A DNA stretch of 64,000 nt. It comes from Diogma glabrata. Taxonomy: Eukaryota; Arthropoda; Insecta; Diptera; Cylindrotomidae. Made by a program: the position numbers and the translations under genes. The DNA is taken from NCBI GenBank assembly GCA_963693315.1, contig OY856187.1, positions 71,590,033-71,654,032 of the forward strand, written 5' to 3'. The number at the start of each line of letters is the position of its first letter. The first letter of the stretch is position 1. Below are positions 1 to 12,191 of the stretch, piece by piece. The notes under the pieces were generated by a model, which was given only the letters and a program-made list of their open reading frames with translations, did not search any database and was not told where the DNA came from.

Positions 1-253
1 ACTTCCTTTAAAAAAAAGTTACTTAATTTTATCAATTTGTAGCTAAAAAAACTAAAAAAAAAAAAATTAAAAAGCTAAAGAAAAAAAAATTAATATACTA
101 GAAAAAAAAAGATGGAAAAGATATTAACAATTGTTGTTGTTTTTTGCTTTATTGCTTTATTATGTTTAAGAAAACTAAATTATAATTTATATTGCTTATT
201 CTTATTTATTTTACTTATTAATTGTCTATTAATTTTTGCATATGTTAGTGTAT
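1..253. other. AT-rich sequence, no feature
   Basis: Homopolymer A and T runs with no coding signal or recognised repeat. It lies outside the left arm of the long inverted repeat that begins near 254. Confidence 0.5.
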
Positions 254-715
254 GATCTTGAAATATTTTTTTTATGTTAACTTAACAGTAAAGTGATACA
301 TGTTTTTATGGAAAACTAAAACAATTTTCCGTTTTTGTATCTAAATTTCAAATTAAAAAAAAAAATAAATTATTCAATGTGCACGTTTGTTTTTATTCTC
401 TTCATAAATAAATTTCTTTCTTATATAATGTTAGATAAAAATATGATAAAATACATTAATTTAATCATTACGAAAGTATTATTTCATAAAAAGTTTACTG
501 AAACCCACCATTTCAGAAACTTTAAAAAAGTTTTAATTTTTACATGCTCTCAAAATTTTTACAAGCTTCTATATTCTTTTGTATATAATATTTTGATCAT
601 AATATTATAATATTTATTTAATAAATTTTTTTTTAATTATGTGTGTGCATATTTGTGCTAAGGCGTTTTACGACATAAAATGTATATGGTATGGTGCACA
701 TCGTGTGAATGTCAT
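254..715 (+). repeat. Left arm of a long inverted repeat (about 5.5 kb element)
   Basis: This stretch reappears as a diverged reverse complement at 5300-5720. Matching landmarks in order include TAACAGTAAA (283-292), GTTTGTTTTTATTCT (386 on), ATTACGAAAGTATTA (near 467), AAGGCGTTTTACGA and GGTGCACATC. Arms of more than 400 bp at both ends of a 5.5-kb block resemble long-TIR DNA elements. No target duplication is clear and no transposase is visible between the arms. I infer an old non-autonomous or gutted transposon. Confidence 0.55.
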
Positions 716-1449
716 GTATTATGCACAATTTTGTGCACGGGGCTTTTGTAACATGCACAATTAATGCACATTTCGTGAATTTCTTTCAAAATTGTTTTTA
801 AATATTTAATCCATATATACAGACATTCTCAAATTTCAATATTTTGACGCCATCGAAGGAATTGAAATTTCAACTCAACTAGAACTTGAAGAAGTTGAAA
901 AATATTGAATTGCTAGTTGCTATGAGAATTTAAAAAAAATTGTTGTATACGAAGAAAAATCCAAATGTTTTACTTATTATTTAGTGATTGCACCAGAAGA
1001 TTGAGGAGAAAGATTTAACAATTTGAAGAGTAAGGTCAATTTATGAAACGTATTTTCGGAAATTCAAATGTTTTGATCTGTAAAATACAACAATTAGAAG
1101 TTAAAACAGAAGTAATAATTGATAACAATTTGTTAAAATAGAACATTGCTGAATACGCTCGAATTAAAGTGATGTTTTGGAAAACTCAATTGTCGATTTA
1201 AGAAATCAACTTAAATAGAACAATATCGTATAATATAACAATATGTAAATATAGTTAACAAAATTTGATTGTCTCCCGAAATGAATGATGAAACAAATTT
1301 TGGAACAATATTCAACTTTTAATTGCGAGTTGCGACCTACATTACAGTGCACAGCTTAAAAGAAAAAATGAGAAGTTTACAAACGTTTTAACTATCATAT
1401 TTGGATAATTGGATCAAAATATTTCAATAAATTTCATAAATTGAGCCAA
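716..1449. other. Non-coding interior of the long inverted repeat element
   Basis: No open frame, known motif or strong repeat was found. It lies between the left arm and the dispersed repeat that starts near 1450. Confidence 0.4.
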
Positions 1450-2760
1450 ATGAGCCAAAAGTGAAAGTCTTACCCCTACTATTCTGGCATTTCTCAACGT
1501 TTTAGGACCTACTGATTCTAAAAAGTAACAAAAAAATTGTACGGCTGCATGCCCCACGGCCGGCCGTCATTACCTACGAATCTAAAAAACCGCTGGACAG
1601 ATTTCAAAAATTTGTTTTTCTAAAAATAGGTAGTATACTCTATGGACAGGTCCAAAAGGACGACATGTTTGATAACTGTACCGGAAGTTTGTCAAAAAAA
1701 TTGTCAAATGTGGCAAAACAAGGAGATTTGCTTATTTTTGGCATTAAAAAATTCATTTTAAGTGATAATGAGTAGTAACATTGAATTTTGAGAAATCTTG
1801 ATATTCGGAATTGGTTTGTGAGAAAAACTAGATTATTGCATTATAGGTTTGTCAAAAAAATGTTGTCAAGTGTGTCAAAAGAAAGATTTTTACCCAATTT
1901 TTTGAAAAAAATAACATTAATTATTTGTATGACATGAAATTTTATTATTATTATAGAGAATTATGGTATTATAAGTTTGTCAAAAAAATAATGTCAAGTG
2001 TGTCAAAAGAATGATTTTCATTTATTTATTTAGAAAAATATAAAATTAGTTATTTGTATAAAATGAAATTTAATGAACATGATATTATTATTATTGAGAA
2101 TTTTATTGCATAATAAGTTTGTCAAAAAAATATTGTCAAGTGTGCCAAAAAAATGATTTCATTTAATTTTTAGCCAATTTTTTCGAAAAAAAATGTTGCG
2201 AAAAAACGTAATTGAACATGAAATTAGGCATGAAAATTTTTGAATTTGTAATAGTTTTTAAAATATTTTTGGAATTTTGAAAAAAGTTTATATTTTTGAT
2301 TTTGTAATAATTTTTGTAATATTTTTAGAATTTTGTAAACAGATTTAATTTTTGATTTTGTTATAATTTTTGCAATATTTTTAGAATTTTGGAAAAAAAA
2401 TTGAATTTTTGAATTTTATATATATTTTTAGAATTTTGAAAAAAGTTTCAATTTTTGATTTTGTAAGAATTTTTTGAACATTTTTAGAAGTTTGAAAAAT
2501 TTTAAATTTTATTATAATATTTGGAATTTTGAAAAAAGTTTCAATTTTTGAATTTGTAAGAATTTTTGAAATTTTTTAAGAATTATTTTATATTTTGTTA
2601 TAGTTGTTTGTAATTGACTAGAGTATAACAACAATAGTGATCACTAGAGAAATAAATTCACCTGAGACCAACCCTGAATCTAATAAATATATGTTTATGT
2701 AATTTTTTTGTTTTCTTATACTTCGCTAGAATAGTAAACTGATTTATGGTTTATAAGCGT
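1450..2760 (+). repeat. Dispersed repeat family, copy A, with about 57-bp tandem units
   Basis: The segment starts with a landmark, CGTTTTAGGACCTACTGATT, that recurs at 52230-52260, and the two stay alignable for over 1 kb. Inside are two kinds of iteration. The first is repeats built on AAGTTTGTCAAAAAAAT with GTCAAGTGTGTCAAAA (about 1850-2150). The second is a degenerate unit of about 57 bp around GAATTTTGAAAAAAGTTT (2215-2580). The tail at 2615-2740 matches 37880-38000 in reverse orientation. It is non-coding and the class is unknown. Confidence 0.7.
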
Positions 2761-5299
2761 TGATAGTTTTTGGTAGTATATCTTCGATAGAGTTTCCAGA
2801 GCTTGCATTCAAAATGTTTCAATTCATGCCAAATAAAATATGAATTCTGTAATATTATTTATTGGGTAATTTTTTATTAATATATTTTATTTTCGAGCTT
2901 AATTTTGCAAGGCGAGCCTTGTAAATTTACGAGGGAATAAAATTCAATAAACACCAACCCAATGCTACATTTTATCCTTATAATCTAAACTGAATTATTT
3001 TAAAATTCACAGATAAAAAGAAATAAAATAACAACTAATTTTTCCATATTGAAAATTTATTTCAAACAAAGTATAAGAATGCCTTTGACCTTTTTATTCG
3101 TGAGAGAAACATGCGCATTAGTTTGAATTAATTGCTATTTATGTAATCTATAACATAACAGCCGTTAGTCTATCCCTCTATACGATCGTAACCTTTCAAA
3201 CTGCAATTTGGATAACGAGGTTGAGAGGTCAAATCCTGGCGTAGAGCATTTATATCGTTTTTTTTTAATTTTTCTTTAAATAAGATTAACATTATCGTTT
3301 TTTATTCATAAATACTTAAAAATCATAAAAGTTAAGTTTAACGAGTTTTAAATTGATCGATAATGTAGTTTTTTAAAGTTATTTCTCCTGTCTTTTCCCG
3401 TTTCGTTCAAATTATTATCATTTCGATATTAATAAGAAGCTTAATTATTTTTTTGACAGGCAGTGCTAAAAATCATATGTTAGTGCCGATCATTATTTTT
3501 CATAATTTCATTCCCATGAAATAAAATAAGGAAAAACAAAAACTACTATTTAAGTTTGTATTTCTATTTCAATACGAGTTAATATCTTCATCACAAAATA
3601 CTGATTTAAACAGTTTAAGGCTGTGGACAATGTACGGTATTTAAATTTATCGATAATGTAGTTTTTTAAAGTTATTGCTATCGTCTTTGTAGCACAGTGT
3701 GACAGTGTATATCTCATCAGATGTTTGTAAACATTTTTTAACGTAGATAAAAATAACAATTTAAACAATTGGTATAATAAGAGCTTTTGAATCTATTTAT
3801 AATTTGTGCTAAAGCCCGGCTAAAAAAATGTATTTAAAAATAAACATTTTAATTAAGTTTTCAATACCTTTTAAGTTTTTGGAGAATACTTTGTTCAATG
3901 TTTGAATTCCTAAACTTAGTTGCTGGTATTTGATTAACATAAAATCTAAATTTTTACCTGTCATTTTAATCAGATTCAAAAAGTCAAATGGAAAAGTTAT
4001 AACCATTATATAAGGTAAGTTAATCAGATTTGTTCGTTTAAAATTATATTATGTAGTCAAGGTAAAACTAGTTTAGAAAACAAAGAAAATCTTTTGAGGG
4101 ACCATTAAAATTGATAAAGTTGGAAATAAAAGGGTTAATATTCTATCCGTAATAGTTAGGTTAAGCACATAGAAAATTTAATTAAATCATTTCCTCAAAA
4201 AAAATCAGATAGACTTGACCAATTTTTTTCCCTTGGTTATTTATTCTATATTTTCCTTTTATAATATCAATGTATTAAAAAACTCAATTTAAGAATAAAG
4301 GGTACGTTATAAGCATGAAATATTTTAATCTTACCACGATTTGCGTCAACATAATTAAATTTTGTACTAAATGTAAAAAGCATACTATGTCCGTTATCTA
4401 GTTTTTCAAAAACTAAAATTAAATTTTTTTAAATAGGATTAAGTAAAAGGAATTATGATTTCATATTTTCTTTCATTCAATATAAAACTTCTACCAAATT
4501 CAACTTATTCAAATCTCGTTAATCTTTTTTAATGAAAAAACGGAGCGTAAAATAAAACAGTAAAAGGATGAAAATAATTATAACACAAGTTTTCTTTTGA
4601 GAAAACTATTGTTTGATATGAAAAACTTGAGGCACAAACACAGTAAATGTTAATACAAAGCGAGCTCCAAGACTATACACTTCTTTATTTCCAATAAACA
4701 TTCTGAAATATTGATTCATTTTTTCTTTTAAATTCGCTTAAATTCTTAGTTGGTTTTTTAAAACTTTTACGATCGTGTTTTAAGTCAATTTAAAAGAAAA
4801 TGCTTTTTGTACAAACAAAATTTTTATTATAATTTTTTATAAAAATAACAAAATCATATATCATATACATTATTCAATTTTTTGTTCATTGTGTTTTTTT
4901 TGTTCTACTGTTGCTACTTTGTGTGTTAATAACCCTTTCGTGATATATCAAAAACGTCAATTTTTTTTTTACTTTTAAGAAATTGTTGGTTTTTTTCATA
5001 ACCAAAGCTTTGTCAAAATACGTAAAAAATTCTGATTCTTCGATTTTTCTAGAAAAATTTTTATTTTTGTTTATTGAATTTTATAATTTTGATTTGCCGT
5101 GGAAGGAACCGGTATATAAGTTTGTGCTAAATATATTTGTATAAGTTTTAATGACGCAATAATTCACTAGACAATAGAAAATTATTTGCATTGAAAAAAT
5201 GGTTCGAAACTATTATATTCAATATAAGCATACGATCTGGAACTAGAACTAGCACTTCTTTCAATCCAGTCTCCGTTAAGAAGTTAAGGTTTATGTCAT
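2761..5299. other. Non-coding AT-rich interior with one short direct repeat
   Basis: No coding signal was seen. A 45-bp segment around CGATAATGTAGTTTTTTAAA occurs at about 3351-3396 and again at about 3643-3687. A B-box-like GGTCAAATCC lies near 3228, but no tRNA fold could be supported. Confidence 0.5.
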
Positions 5300-5720
5300 G
5301 AACGTGATGTGCACCATGCTGTGCCCATATCGTAAAACGCCTTAGCACACAAATCCACACAATGTCAACCGCATGTTTTAGAAATAATTAAAAAACGAAA
5401 TTTAATTAATGATAATAATAATAAATAAAAGAACATGGAATGAAAGAAAGTAAAAATTGAAAGTTGTTTTACATTCTCTAAAATGGCCTAATACTTTCGT
5501 AATCAATAAACTGATGTTTTTGTTCTAAAATTATGTGCGAAAGAATTTATTTTGTGAATAAAATGAAAACAAACGCAAAAAACAAAGGGTCACTTTGAAT
5601 AATTAATTTTAGTGATTTAAAAAATCATTATATTTTCCGTTTGGCTTGTTTCATGTCGGTTTACTGTTATTTAAATATTGACTTTTCATTATATTAAAAA
5701 AATTGTGGAGATCAATATTA
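5300..5720 (-). repeat. Right arm of the long inverted repeat
   Basis: Diverged reverse complement of 254-715. Part of this arm (about 5478-5605) also recurs in direct orientation at about 12462-12620, on the far side of the LINE that starts just after this arm. Confidence 0.55.
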
Positions 5721-5774
5721 TTTTTTAAAGGTTAGTTATATATTTATATCTTTTGATTTCTGATTTTTCCCTGT

Positions 5775-8600
5775 GATACCAGTAGGTACCAGGAGGTACA
5801 CAGAGTTTCAATAATGACGTATACACCTTATTGGTAAAATTCAACAGCTCCAAAAAATTATGTCGAACACACGTTATAAATCAAACGTTTAGGAACCTTG
5901 CTCACGACACTGAAGAATTGTACATATCTGCTGTGAATGGCCTTATTGCTGTCCAAAGCGTCAGCCCACAGGTGAACAAAGTATGCCAGACTTCACCGAC
6001 CTTGAAAACAAACGTCGATGACACATCAAAAAGACGCCAAAATGGAAATGGTGAGGATATGCGAGTTCAACTGCCTTGGCCGAAAAAAGTAAAACGGTCA
6101 ACAGGATCTTGAAAGAACCTAGATCAAGATCCGAGCAGAACGTGATCAAGTCGAAAAAACAGCAGGCCGAGCCTATGAACCAAAACATGCTCCCTGTGGT
6201 AGCATTCAAAACGGAGTGGCAACGCGTGAGAAGACGTGAAAGGAGGAAGCCTACGCGAACCGAACCACATAAACCTAGGAAAATTTCACCACGGTCGGAT
6301 GCTATAATAATATCTAGGTCCGGTGAAAAAAACTAGCCACAAATGTTAAATGAGATGAAAACGAACCCTGGATTTAAAAAAACTCGGTGATTGGTGTCAC
6401 TAAGATTAGGAAGATAGTTGAAGGCGAGCTGGTTCTTAAACTTAAAAAAGACGGACACAATCAAAAGCTGAAAGAACACGTAAAGCTAGCACTCAGATAC
6501 TCGGCGAGTTTAAGGTTGATGTGTCTATCCAAACCAATGCAATCAAATCTTTGAGGATAATGCGAGATGGGGCTCAGACGGGAATAATCAGTCTCCCTGA
6601 ACGATCAGCACATGCGCTCGTTACGTTCAGGCACATCGGAATTGGAAGGAAAAGATGCAGACTGTGGAGCGAATCACTCCAACACGCTGTGTCAGATGCC
6701 TTAATTACGATCATGTAGCAAGGCACTGTAAAAGTTACAAAATGTGCCCCCAAAATGTGCTCTTTGCCTGCAGGGACAAATGGCAGGAGGGAGTAGATCC
6801 CCAGCCTACCAAAGAGCACTAAAGCCAACTTCTGCCCGTAATGGTTAAGTGTATCCAGAAAAATCTTAACCACTGCGAGGCTGCACAGGATCTACTGACA
6901 CAGACTGTTAGAGAACAAAAAGTGGACGTGGAATTGATTTGCGAACAATATAGAACCCCTGTTGGCGATGGGAACAGGGTTGAAGACAGGACGAGCAAAG
7001 ATGCTATAAGAACCAGCAATGCTCTTTCTTTTGAACGCAGAAAAGTAAGTCACCAACAGTAATTGCGGATGATTTTAACGCTTGGACCGTTGAATGGGGA
7101 AGTAAACGTTCTAACCTTAAAGGTAGGGCATTACTTGAGCATTTTCCAGACTTGGTCTGGTACTGCTCAACCATAGTACCATGGTACCACGGAGAAATTT
7201 AATAAATGAAAAGCATGTTCTCGAGAGCAGCGAAATGGAGGGTATCTGACTTATACACACATAGTGATCATCGCGCTTTTTTGTATTTGAAACCCAGACA
7301 CCACAGCGGTTTGAAAGGCGGCAAGTTAAGCGCAAGGAAAATGGGTGGCAAATCAAAAATTTGGACATGGAGATGCTGTACTACATGGTTGAATGTATGC
7401 CAATACCTGAGAAAGGTGCTAAGAAAGGAGCCAAATTTATAACGAGATATCTTAAAAGCACCTGTGATGCATCTATAATGTAAATGCAATAGTAATGGAC
7501 GGTACCAAGTATTCTGGTGGACTGAAAACATTGCTCCTTTGAGAAAAGACTTTCTCAAACTCCGGAGCTAATGTACACGGAGAAGAAATCATGAGCAATA
7601 TGAGCAGTTCTAAAGTGATTTCCGCGAAAGACGGAAAGAATTGCGTAAATCGATTGCCAGTAGTAAGAGCAGATCATTCCAGTGTCTTAAAGTTGAAGTT
7701 CAGAATAACCCATGGGGAAGTGCGTGCATAATTGTCCTCACTAAACTAAAGGGTATTGAATCAGCTGCAACAGTGTATCCATCCAGATATAATGGCTAAA
7801 ATTGTGTCTGGCCTTTTTCCATACCACGTTGACTTCTCCCTACCTCGTGGGCTGCAAATTGAGGATAATTCAATTTCGGGTGTCACCACCCTTAGGTCAT
7901 AAAATCGATGCACTGATTATCCGTTAATAGAACGCCCGGTCTGCATCCCAAATATCGTTCTAAAAGCAGCGATAAAGAAGAAGCCGATGATTTTCGAAAT
8001 ATCTACACTGCTTGCCTGAGAGAAGGGATATTTCCTAAGGAATGGAAGCGCCTACCCCTTATCCTTATACCAAAAGGTAACAAACCACCAGAAGAACCCT
8101 CTTGAGCAAGGGGCCTTGCTGACCGGCATTTTAATTTTAGAAAAAAACGCTCTACCATTGATGCAATCTCTGCAGTATGTGAGATAGCGCAAAGGGCTTT
8201 TAGCGGTAGAAGATGGCTAGAAGGTGATAAACAATATTGTGCTGTTGTCACTCTGGATGTTAAAAGTGCTTTTCACTCTGCAAACCAAATCCTGAGAGCC
8301 CTAGACGAACTGCACGAATCTGACTACCTGATACGTATAATAGCCAGTTACTACACGGGAAGAACTCTGGTCTATGATACAGAAGCAGGTCCTCAAAAGT
8401 GAAATATAACAGGGATAGCATACCAAGGGCCATGGACCACTGTTATGGAAAATCATGTACGATGGTGTTCTCAGAGGACGTGTGCCGGAACAAACAACGT
8501 TTATGGGCTTGTCATTGGCATAACCGTCATAGTTGTTCTATCCAAGAACCTCACATTACTAGCAACTGTAACCAAATCGTAATTAGCGTTAGAACATGGC
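5775..8600 (+). pseudogene. R1-like non-LTR retrotransposon, ORF1 and 5' part of ORF2 (decayed)
   Basis: The order of recognisable pieces is that of an R1-clade LINE. The basic ORF1 region (about 6180-6335) ends in a DAIIISRSGE stretch typical of R1 gag proteins. It is followed by a zinc knuckle around 6690-6740 (CVRCLNYDHVARHC, C-x2-C-x4-H-x4-C). ORF2 begins near 6841 with an endonuclease start, QKNLNHCEAAQDLL. A later endonuclease piece, DDFNAW, lies near 7070 and a DHRAF motif near 7270. The reverse transcriptase follows from about 7940, with FRKKRSTIDAI (about 8130) and VTLDVKSAFHSAN (about 8250). Stops and frameshifts occur throughout. The frame is cut at 8600 by an inserted TIR element and resumes at 12200. 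The enzyme would nick and reverse transcribe at its target; this copy cannot make it. Confidence 0.85.
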
Positions 8601-8608
8601 TAAACAAT
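8601..8608. repeat. 8-bp target site duplication (left) TAAACAAT
   Basis: TAAACAAT is repeated exactly at 12192-12199. Removing 8609-12199 restores the LINE frame through TWLNN-TELELADH, which confirms the insertion boundaries. Confidence 0.9.
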
Positions 8609-8800
8609 TACAGCTGTAAATTTACCGGTAAAATATTTTTATAGTTATTTTACCGTAAAATTACCGGTAAGATTGGTAAAATTGGTAAAATAGATAAAAT
8701 ATAAAACTGGTTCAAAAAATTAAATTATGGTTGCATTTTTAACTAATTCAAAATGTACGACTATATCACAATCATTTCTATAGGTTATAAAAACATTAGA

Positions 8801-9403
8801 GGGTCATTCCATGGAAACATAAACCTCAATGAAGTTTAAGTTGTGTGGAAAAATTAATCTAATTGGAAAATTGCCCGTCGTTATTGATACCAAAGATAGA
8901 AAGTAAACAAATAAATTGTATAAAAGATGGAAAAAATAAATAAGTAATAAAATTGTTGTTAGAAATACATTATTTTCTTAGGTGTTTTTTCTCTGTTACG
9001 TTGGTCACGTTACGTTGGTCACACAATTTTTTTAAAGGGAACCTCTTATTGTATTTAGCATTTATAAAAAAACATATGCATATTTAAAAACAAATAACTT
9101 GTGCTTTATAAAAACCTAAATTTGAGTTTATTGAAGACATGCTTTCAGAGAAATTGCTTTGAAAGTACGAGTAAGTTTTACTGTGGTACTTTTTTTGTTA
9201 CGTTGGTCACAGCACTGAATTTTGTTATTATTACTTAATATATATTTAATTTACTGCTTTTTTCATTGATAGTGTATTTCTTACCTGCATAATAGAATAA
9301 AATAACATAAATTTCCTAAAATAACAATGTTTTTTATGAATAATAGGCAAAAGTATGAGTTTAAAAGGGTAAAAATGTTACGTTGGTCACAATGGAATGA
9401 CCC
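8801..9403 (+). mobile_element. 603-bp MITE with 4-bp TSD TAGA and 14-mer array
   Basis: Terminal inverted repeats GGGTCATTCCAT (8801-8812) and ATGGAATGACCC (9392-9403) are flanked by TAGA at 8797-8800 and 9404-9407. There is no coding capacity. Four exact copies of GTTACGTTGGTCAC lie at 8995-9008, 9009-9022, 9197-9210 and 9377-9390, all in one orientation and all in the right two thirds. The last lies 13 bp from the right tip. It is inserted in the larger 8-bp-TSD element. Confidence 0.8.
8995..9390 (+). repeat. Iterated 14-mer GTTACGTTGGTCAC (4 copies)
   Basis: Exact 14-mers occur as a head-to-tail doublet (8995, 9009), then at 9197 and 9377. Counted inward from the right tip of the MITE they occupy offsets 13-26, 193-206, 381-394 and 395-408. 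This pattern suggests binding sites for a transposase at one end only, which is an inference. A related array is found in the element at 47282-51143. Confidence 0.8.
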
Positions 9404-9407
9404 TAGA

Positions 9408-10752
9408 TGCAAATCAAATATATTTTTATTGAGTTAAATATGCTTAGGCAAGCTATTATGCAGAGTATTTATAGACAGGAATATACATAATCAGCAATGG
9501 AAAATTCTTTTATATCTAAAAAATGAACGAAAATCGGCTGTTGTTTACTTAGCCGTACATCTTGAAAACGGACAACACGTTTTTTGCACATCTTCAAAAA
9601 TGGAACAAATACTGGACCAACTGGCTAAAACGATGACAGTTTTTCTCACTGTTATATGTTGAAGTTATGTGTTTGTAAGGACAATACTATATTCGGAAAT
9701 GTTTAAGAATTAGTATTACACATGGAATGGAAGTATAAAAACATTTGAACGAGGGGGACAAATTCAAAAAGTGAGTCTACAGAAAACCAAGCATATTCAT
9801 TGAAACTTAATATATGTTCAAACTATAAGCGATGCATCCCAATCTAGATAAATGCTACTTTCATCGCACGTGGTTGGAAAATGGGCCCGGTTCAACGTTT
9901 TTGTGTGATGTGTCACTTCAGATATGCCACAACCGATGATGGGATGGTTACATTAATTACGCGTGCAACAACCAAAATCTAATTCATTCATTGTTTCAGT
10001 GTTTCATTCATGCGATAAATATAAAAGGCAAATGGCTAAAAAAAATTTTTTTCTCAAACTCGAAACCAAAATTTATAATGAAGGGCTGATAATGTTTCGT
10101 TGCGCTGTGTGTTCTTAACCGTTTGAGAATTCCATCAATCTGCTGCTGTTGCTGCTTCGTTTAAAGTAAAATTGCAACGCGAACGAAATTACTTTCAAAT
10201 TATTTCCAAATATTCTAACTTACTATAAGAATCACGATTTGTGAGAAAACGAACTATCCTTGCGGCCAACAATAAATACATCTATCTACAAACTTCACAA
10301 TATTATTCAATCAGATATTCAAAGCGAAGAAATAATATAGAAATCCGTCTACACTGCTATAGAGCCAAATAAAGCATTTTGTTTTTAATTCACTCGAGCT
10401 GTCACAACCGGTACTGCAATTAAAAAACAGTTCACCGCAGTGTACCGATGAAATGCATAAGATTTACTCTTTTATTCGTATCAATTGCACGCCATAAAGA
10501 CATACTGCTGAGCCAAACTGCATATCATCTGAAATGAAATGATTTGCTGGAATCAATAACCTTGGCTGGCGCCAATCTAGAGCTGTTTAAAAAAGTGTAC
10601 ATTACCTCAGATGGATTTTGGTCTAAGATCTAGGTTTTCAAAGGCATTTTGTTGTGATAAAATTCTTGTTGTTGTAATAAACATTCTAAAATTCCACAAA
10701 AAAAGCACAACCTTAGGTAAATCAAATTTTTCTGCAATTTTACCAAGCCTAA
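9408..10752. other. Non-coding body of the 1.6-kb TIR element, copy 1
   Basis: No open frame of note. Short blocks align with copy 2 in reverse orientation, for example CAAAATCTAATTCAT near 9971 with its reverse complement near 58516. Confidence 0.6.
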
Positions 10753-10762
10753 GTAATATTAC

Positions 10763-12100
10763 ATCACGGGACTGGCAGTCTCCGGATGACAACTATAACG
10801 AAACTATCAGCACCCATCCACCAACGGAACGGGAAGTTAGAGATGCCATACAGAAACTCAAGAATAACAAATCTGTTGGTACCGATAATATATCAGTAGA
10901 ATTACTCAAAGCAGATGTAAACACAACAGCAGAAGCTCTAACACCACTGTTAGCTGATGCATGGAACAACGGTAAAATACCAACCAAATGGAAAGAGAGT
11001 TTAACCATAACAATTCCAAAGAAAGTTGATCTAAGAGAATGCAAAAATTGGAGAGGTATATCTCTGCTCAATACAACAATGAAAATACTAGCGATGATCA
11101 TTCTCGAAAGAATATCTCCATCAATGAACATGAAACTAAGAAATGAACAAGCCGGCTTTAGACCAGGAAGAAGCTGTACCGATCATATCAACACAATCCC
11201 TATCATCATAGAGCAATCAAACGAATGGAATTCACCATTGTATCTCCTCTTTGTGGACTTCGAACGCGCCTTCGACTCAATCAACAGAAGCACGATATGG
11301 AAGACACTTTGTCAAATGGGCGTCCCGAAGAAAATAGTTGATCTAATCAAAGAAATGTATCGGGATGCTGGAAACAGAATACAATACAAAGGACAGCAAA
11401 GTGATAAATACTACAACCACCGAGGAGTGAGACAAGGCTGTGTACTATCCCTGCTACTATTCCTAATATTACTAGATAGTATCATGAGAAAGCTCGATGA
11501 TGCAAGTCCAAATGGAATTCAATGGAACACAACAAGACGGCTCAATGATCTAGACTACGCAGATGAGATCTGTCTACTTACACACACACATACGGACATG
11601 CAGCAGAAAATACAGAAGCTATCAACCCTTGCACATGAAGTCGGTCTCAACATTAATATCAGGAAAACAAAGGCTATGTGATTGAACACCGAAACGATAA
11701 CACCAATTAGCATAAACAATACACAAGTGGATGAAGTTGACAAATTTGTGTACCTTGGTTGTACTGTAGCAAAAACAGGCAGGACTGAAGAAGACATCAG
11801 CCAGCTTATTAACAAAGCCAAAAATATGTTTAGTATGCTTCACAAGATCTGGAATGCATCCGTCCTGTCAATAAAGACAAAGCTACGAATGTTCAATGCA
11901 TGTGGACATACACTGAGGAAATCAGCTGAAGATATAACAAGGATGTCCCTAGAGTAGAATCCACAAGGTAAAAGGAGAGTTGAAAGACCACCCATGACAT
12001 GGAAGAAAACGGTGCTAGCTGAAGCAAAACAAATTGGTAAGACATGGGGTGAACTGAAAGCGATTGCCCCCAACAGAGTCAGATGGTCCAGTCTAGTCCA
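10763..12100 (+). pseudogene. LINE reverse transcriptase fragment (broken)
   Basis: Translation gives a clear non-LTR reverse transcriptase. Motifs in order are KNNKSVGTDNI, NWRGISLLNTTMKIL, NEQAGFRPGRSCTDHI, a motif A of FVDFERAFDSINR, the motif B region GVRQGCVLS, and DYADEICLL as motif C (YADE in place of the usual YADD). An in-frame TGA lies at 11679-11681, after which the same frame continues with VYLGCTV. Sequence then jumps from LRMFNA directly to a C-terminal block containing WGELKAIAPNRVRW, which indicates an internal deletion near 11895. The methionine at 10611 belongs to the host TIR element, so the true start of LINE-derived sequence is near 10763. The protein would copy LINE RNA at its target; this copy is dead. 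Confidence 0.85.
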
Positions 12101-12144
12101 GTCTAGACGCCCTATGCTCCTAAATGGAGATAAAGGGAAAAAAA
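10763..12144 (+). mobile_element. 5'-truncated LINE (RTE/CR1-like reverse transcriptase)
   Basis: The insert lies between two copies of GTAATATTAC (10753-10762 and 12145-12154) inside the B end of the TIR element. In copy 2 the same place reads GTAATATTAC twice in tandem without an insert, so the flanking repeat may be either a target duplication or a pre-existing tandem. Only the 3' part of a LINE is present; the endonuclease is missing. Confidence 0.75.
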
Positions 12145-12191
12145 GTAATATTACCAATTTTATCATGGGTAATATTACCTTTACATCTGTA

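Larger units (their letters stand above)
8609..12191 (+). mobile_element. TIR DNA element with 8-bp TSD, copy 1 (A end left, B end right)
   Basis: The ends are TACAGCTGTAAATTTACCGG on the left and ...TTACATCTGTA on the right. Both are followed by iterations of ACCGGTAAAATT and GGTAATATTAC motifs. The same two distinct ends are found in reverse order at 57811-62558, so this is a repeat family with asymmetric ends. After subtracting the nested MITE (8801-9403 plus its 4-bp duplication) and the nested LINE (10763-12144) about 1594 bp remain, almost the same as copy 2 (about 1590). An internal stretch near 9960-10010 also matches copy 2 near 58500-58550 in reverse. The 8-bp duplication fits hAT or P superfamilies. 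No transposase is visible, so it is probably non-autonomous. Confidence 0.8.

Noticed and set aside
335..610. 91-residue plus-strand frame
   Set aside because: Lies in the arm of the long inverted repeat, AT-driven composition (Ile, Leu, Phe, Lys, Asn), no motif.
3165..3245. tRNA-like stretch with GGTCAAATCC B-box
   Set aside because: No A box at the right distance and no cloverleaf could be drawn; could be an old SINE trace at best.
10611..10762. N-terminal 50 residues of the 356-residue frame as part of the LINE protein
   Set aside because: This part belongs to the body of the TIR element copy 1 (its sequence matches copy 2 beyond the LINE), so the frame is a chance fusion.
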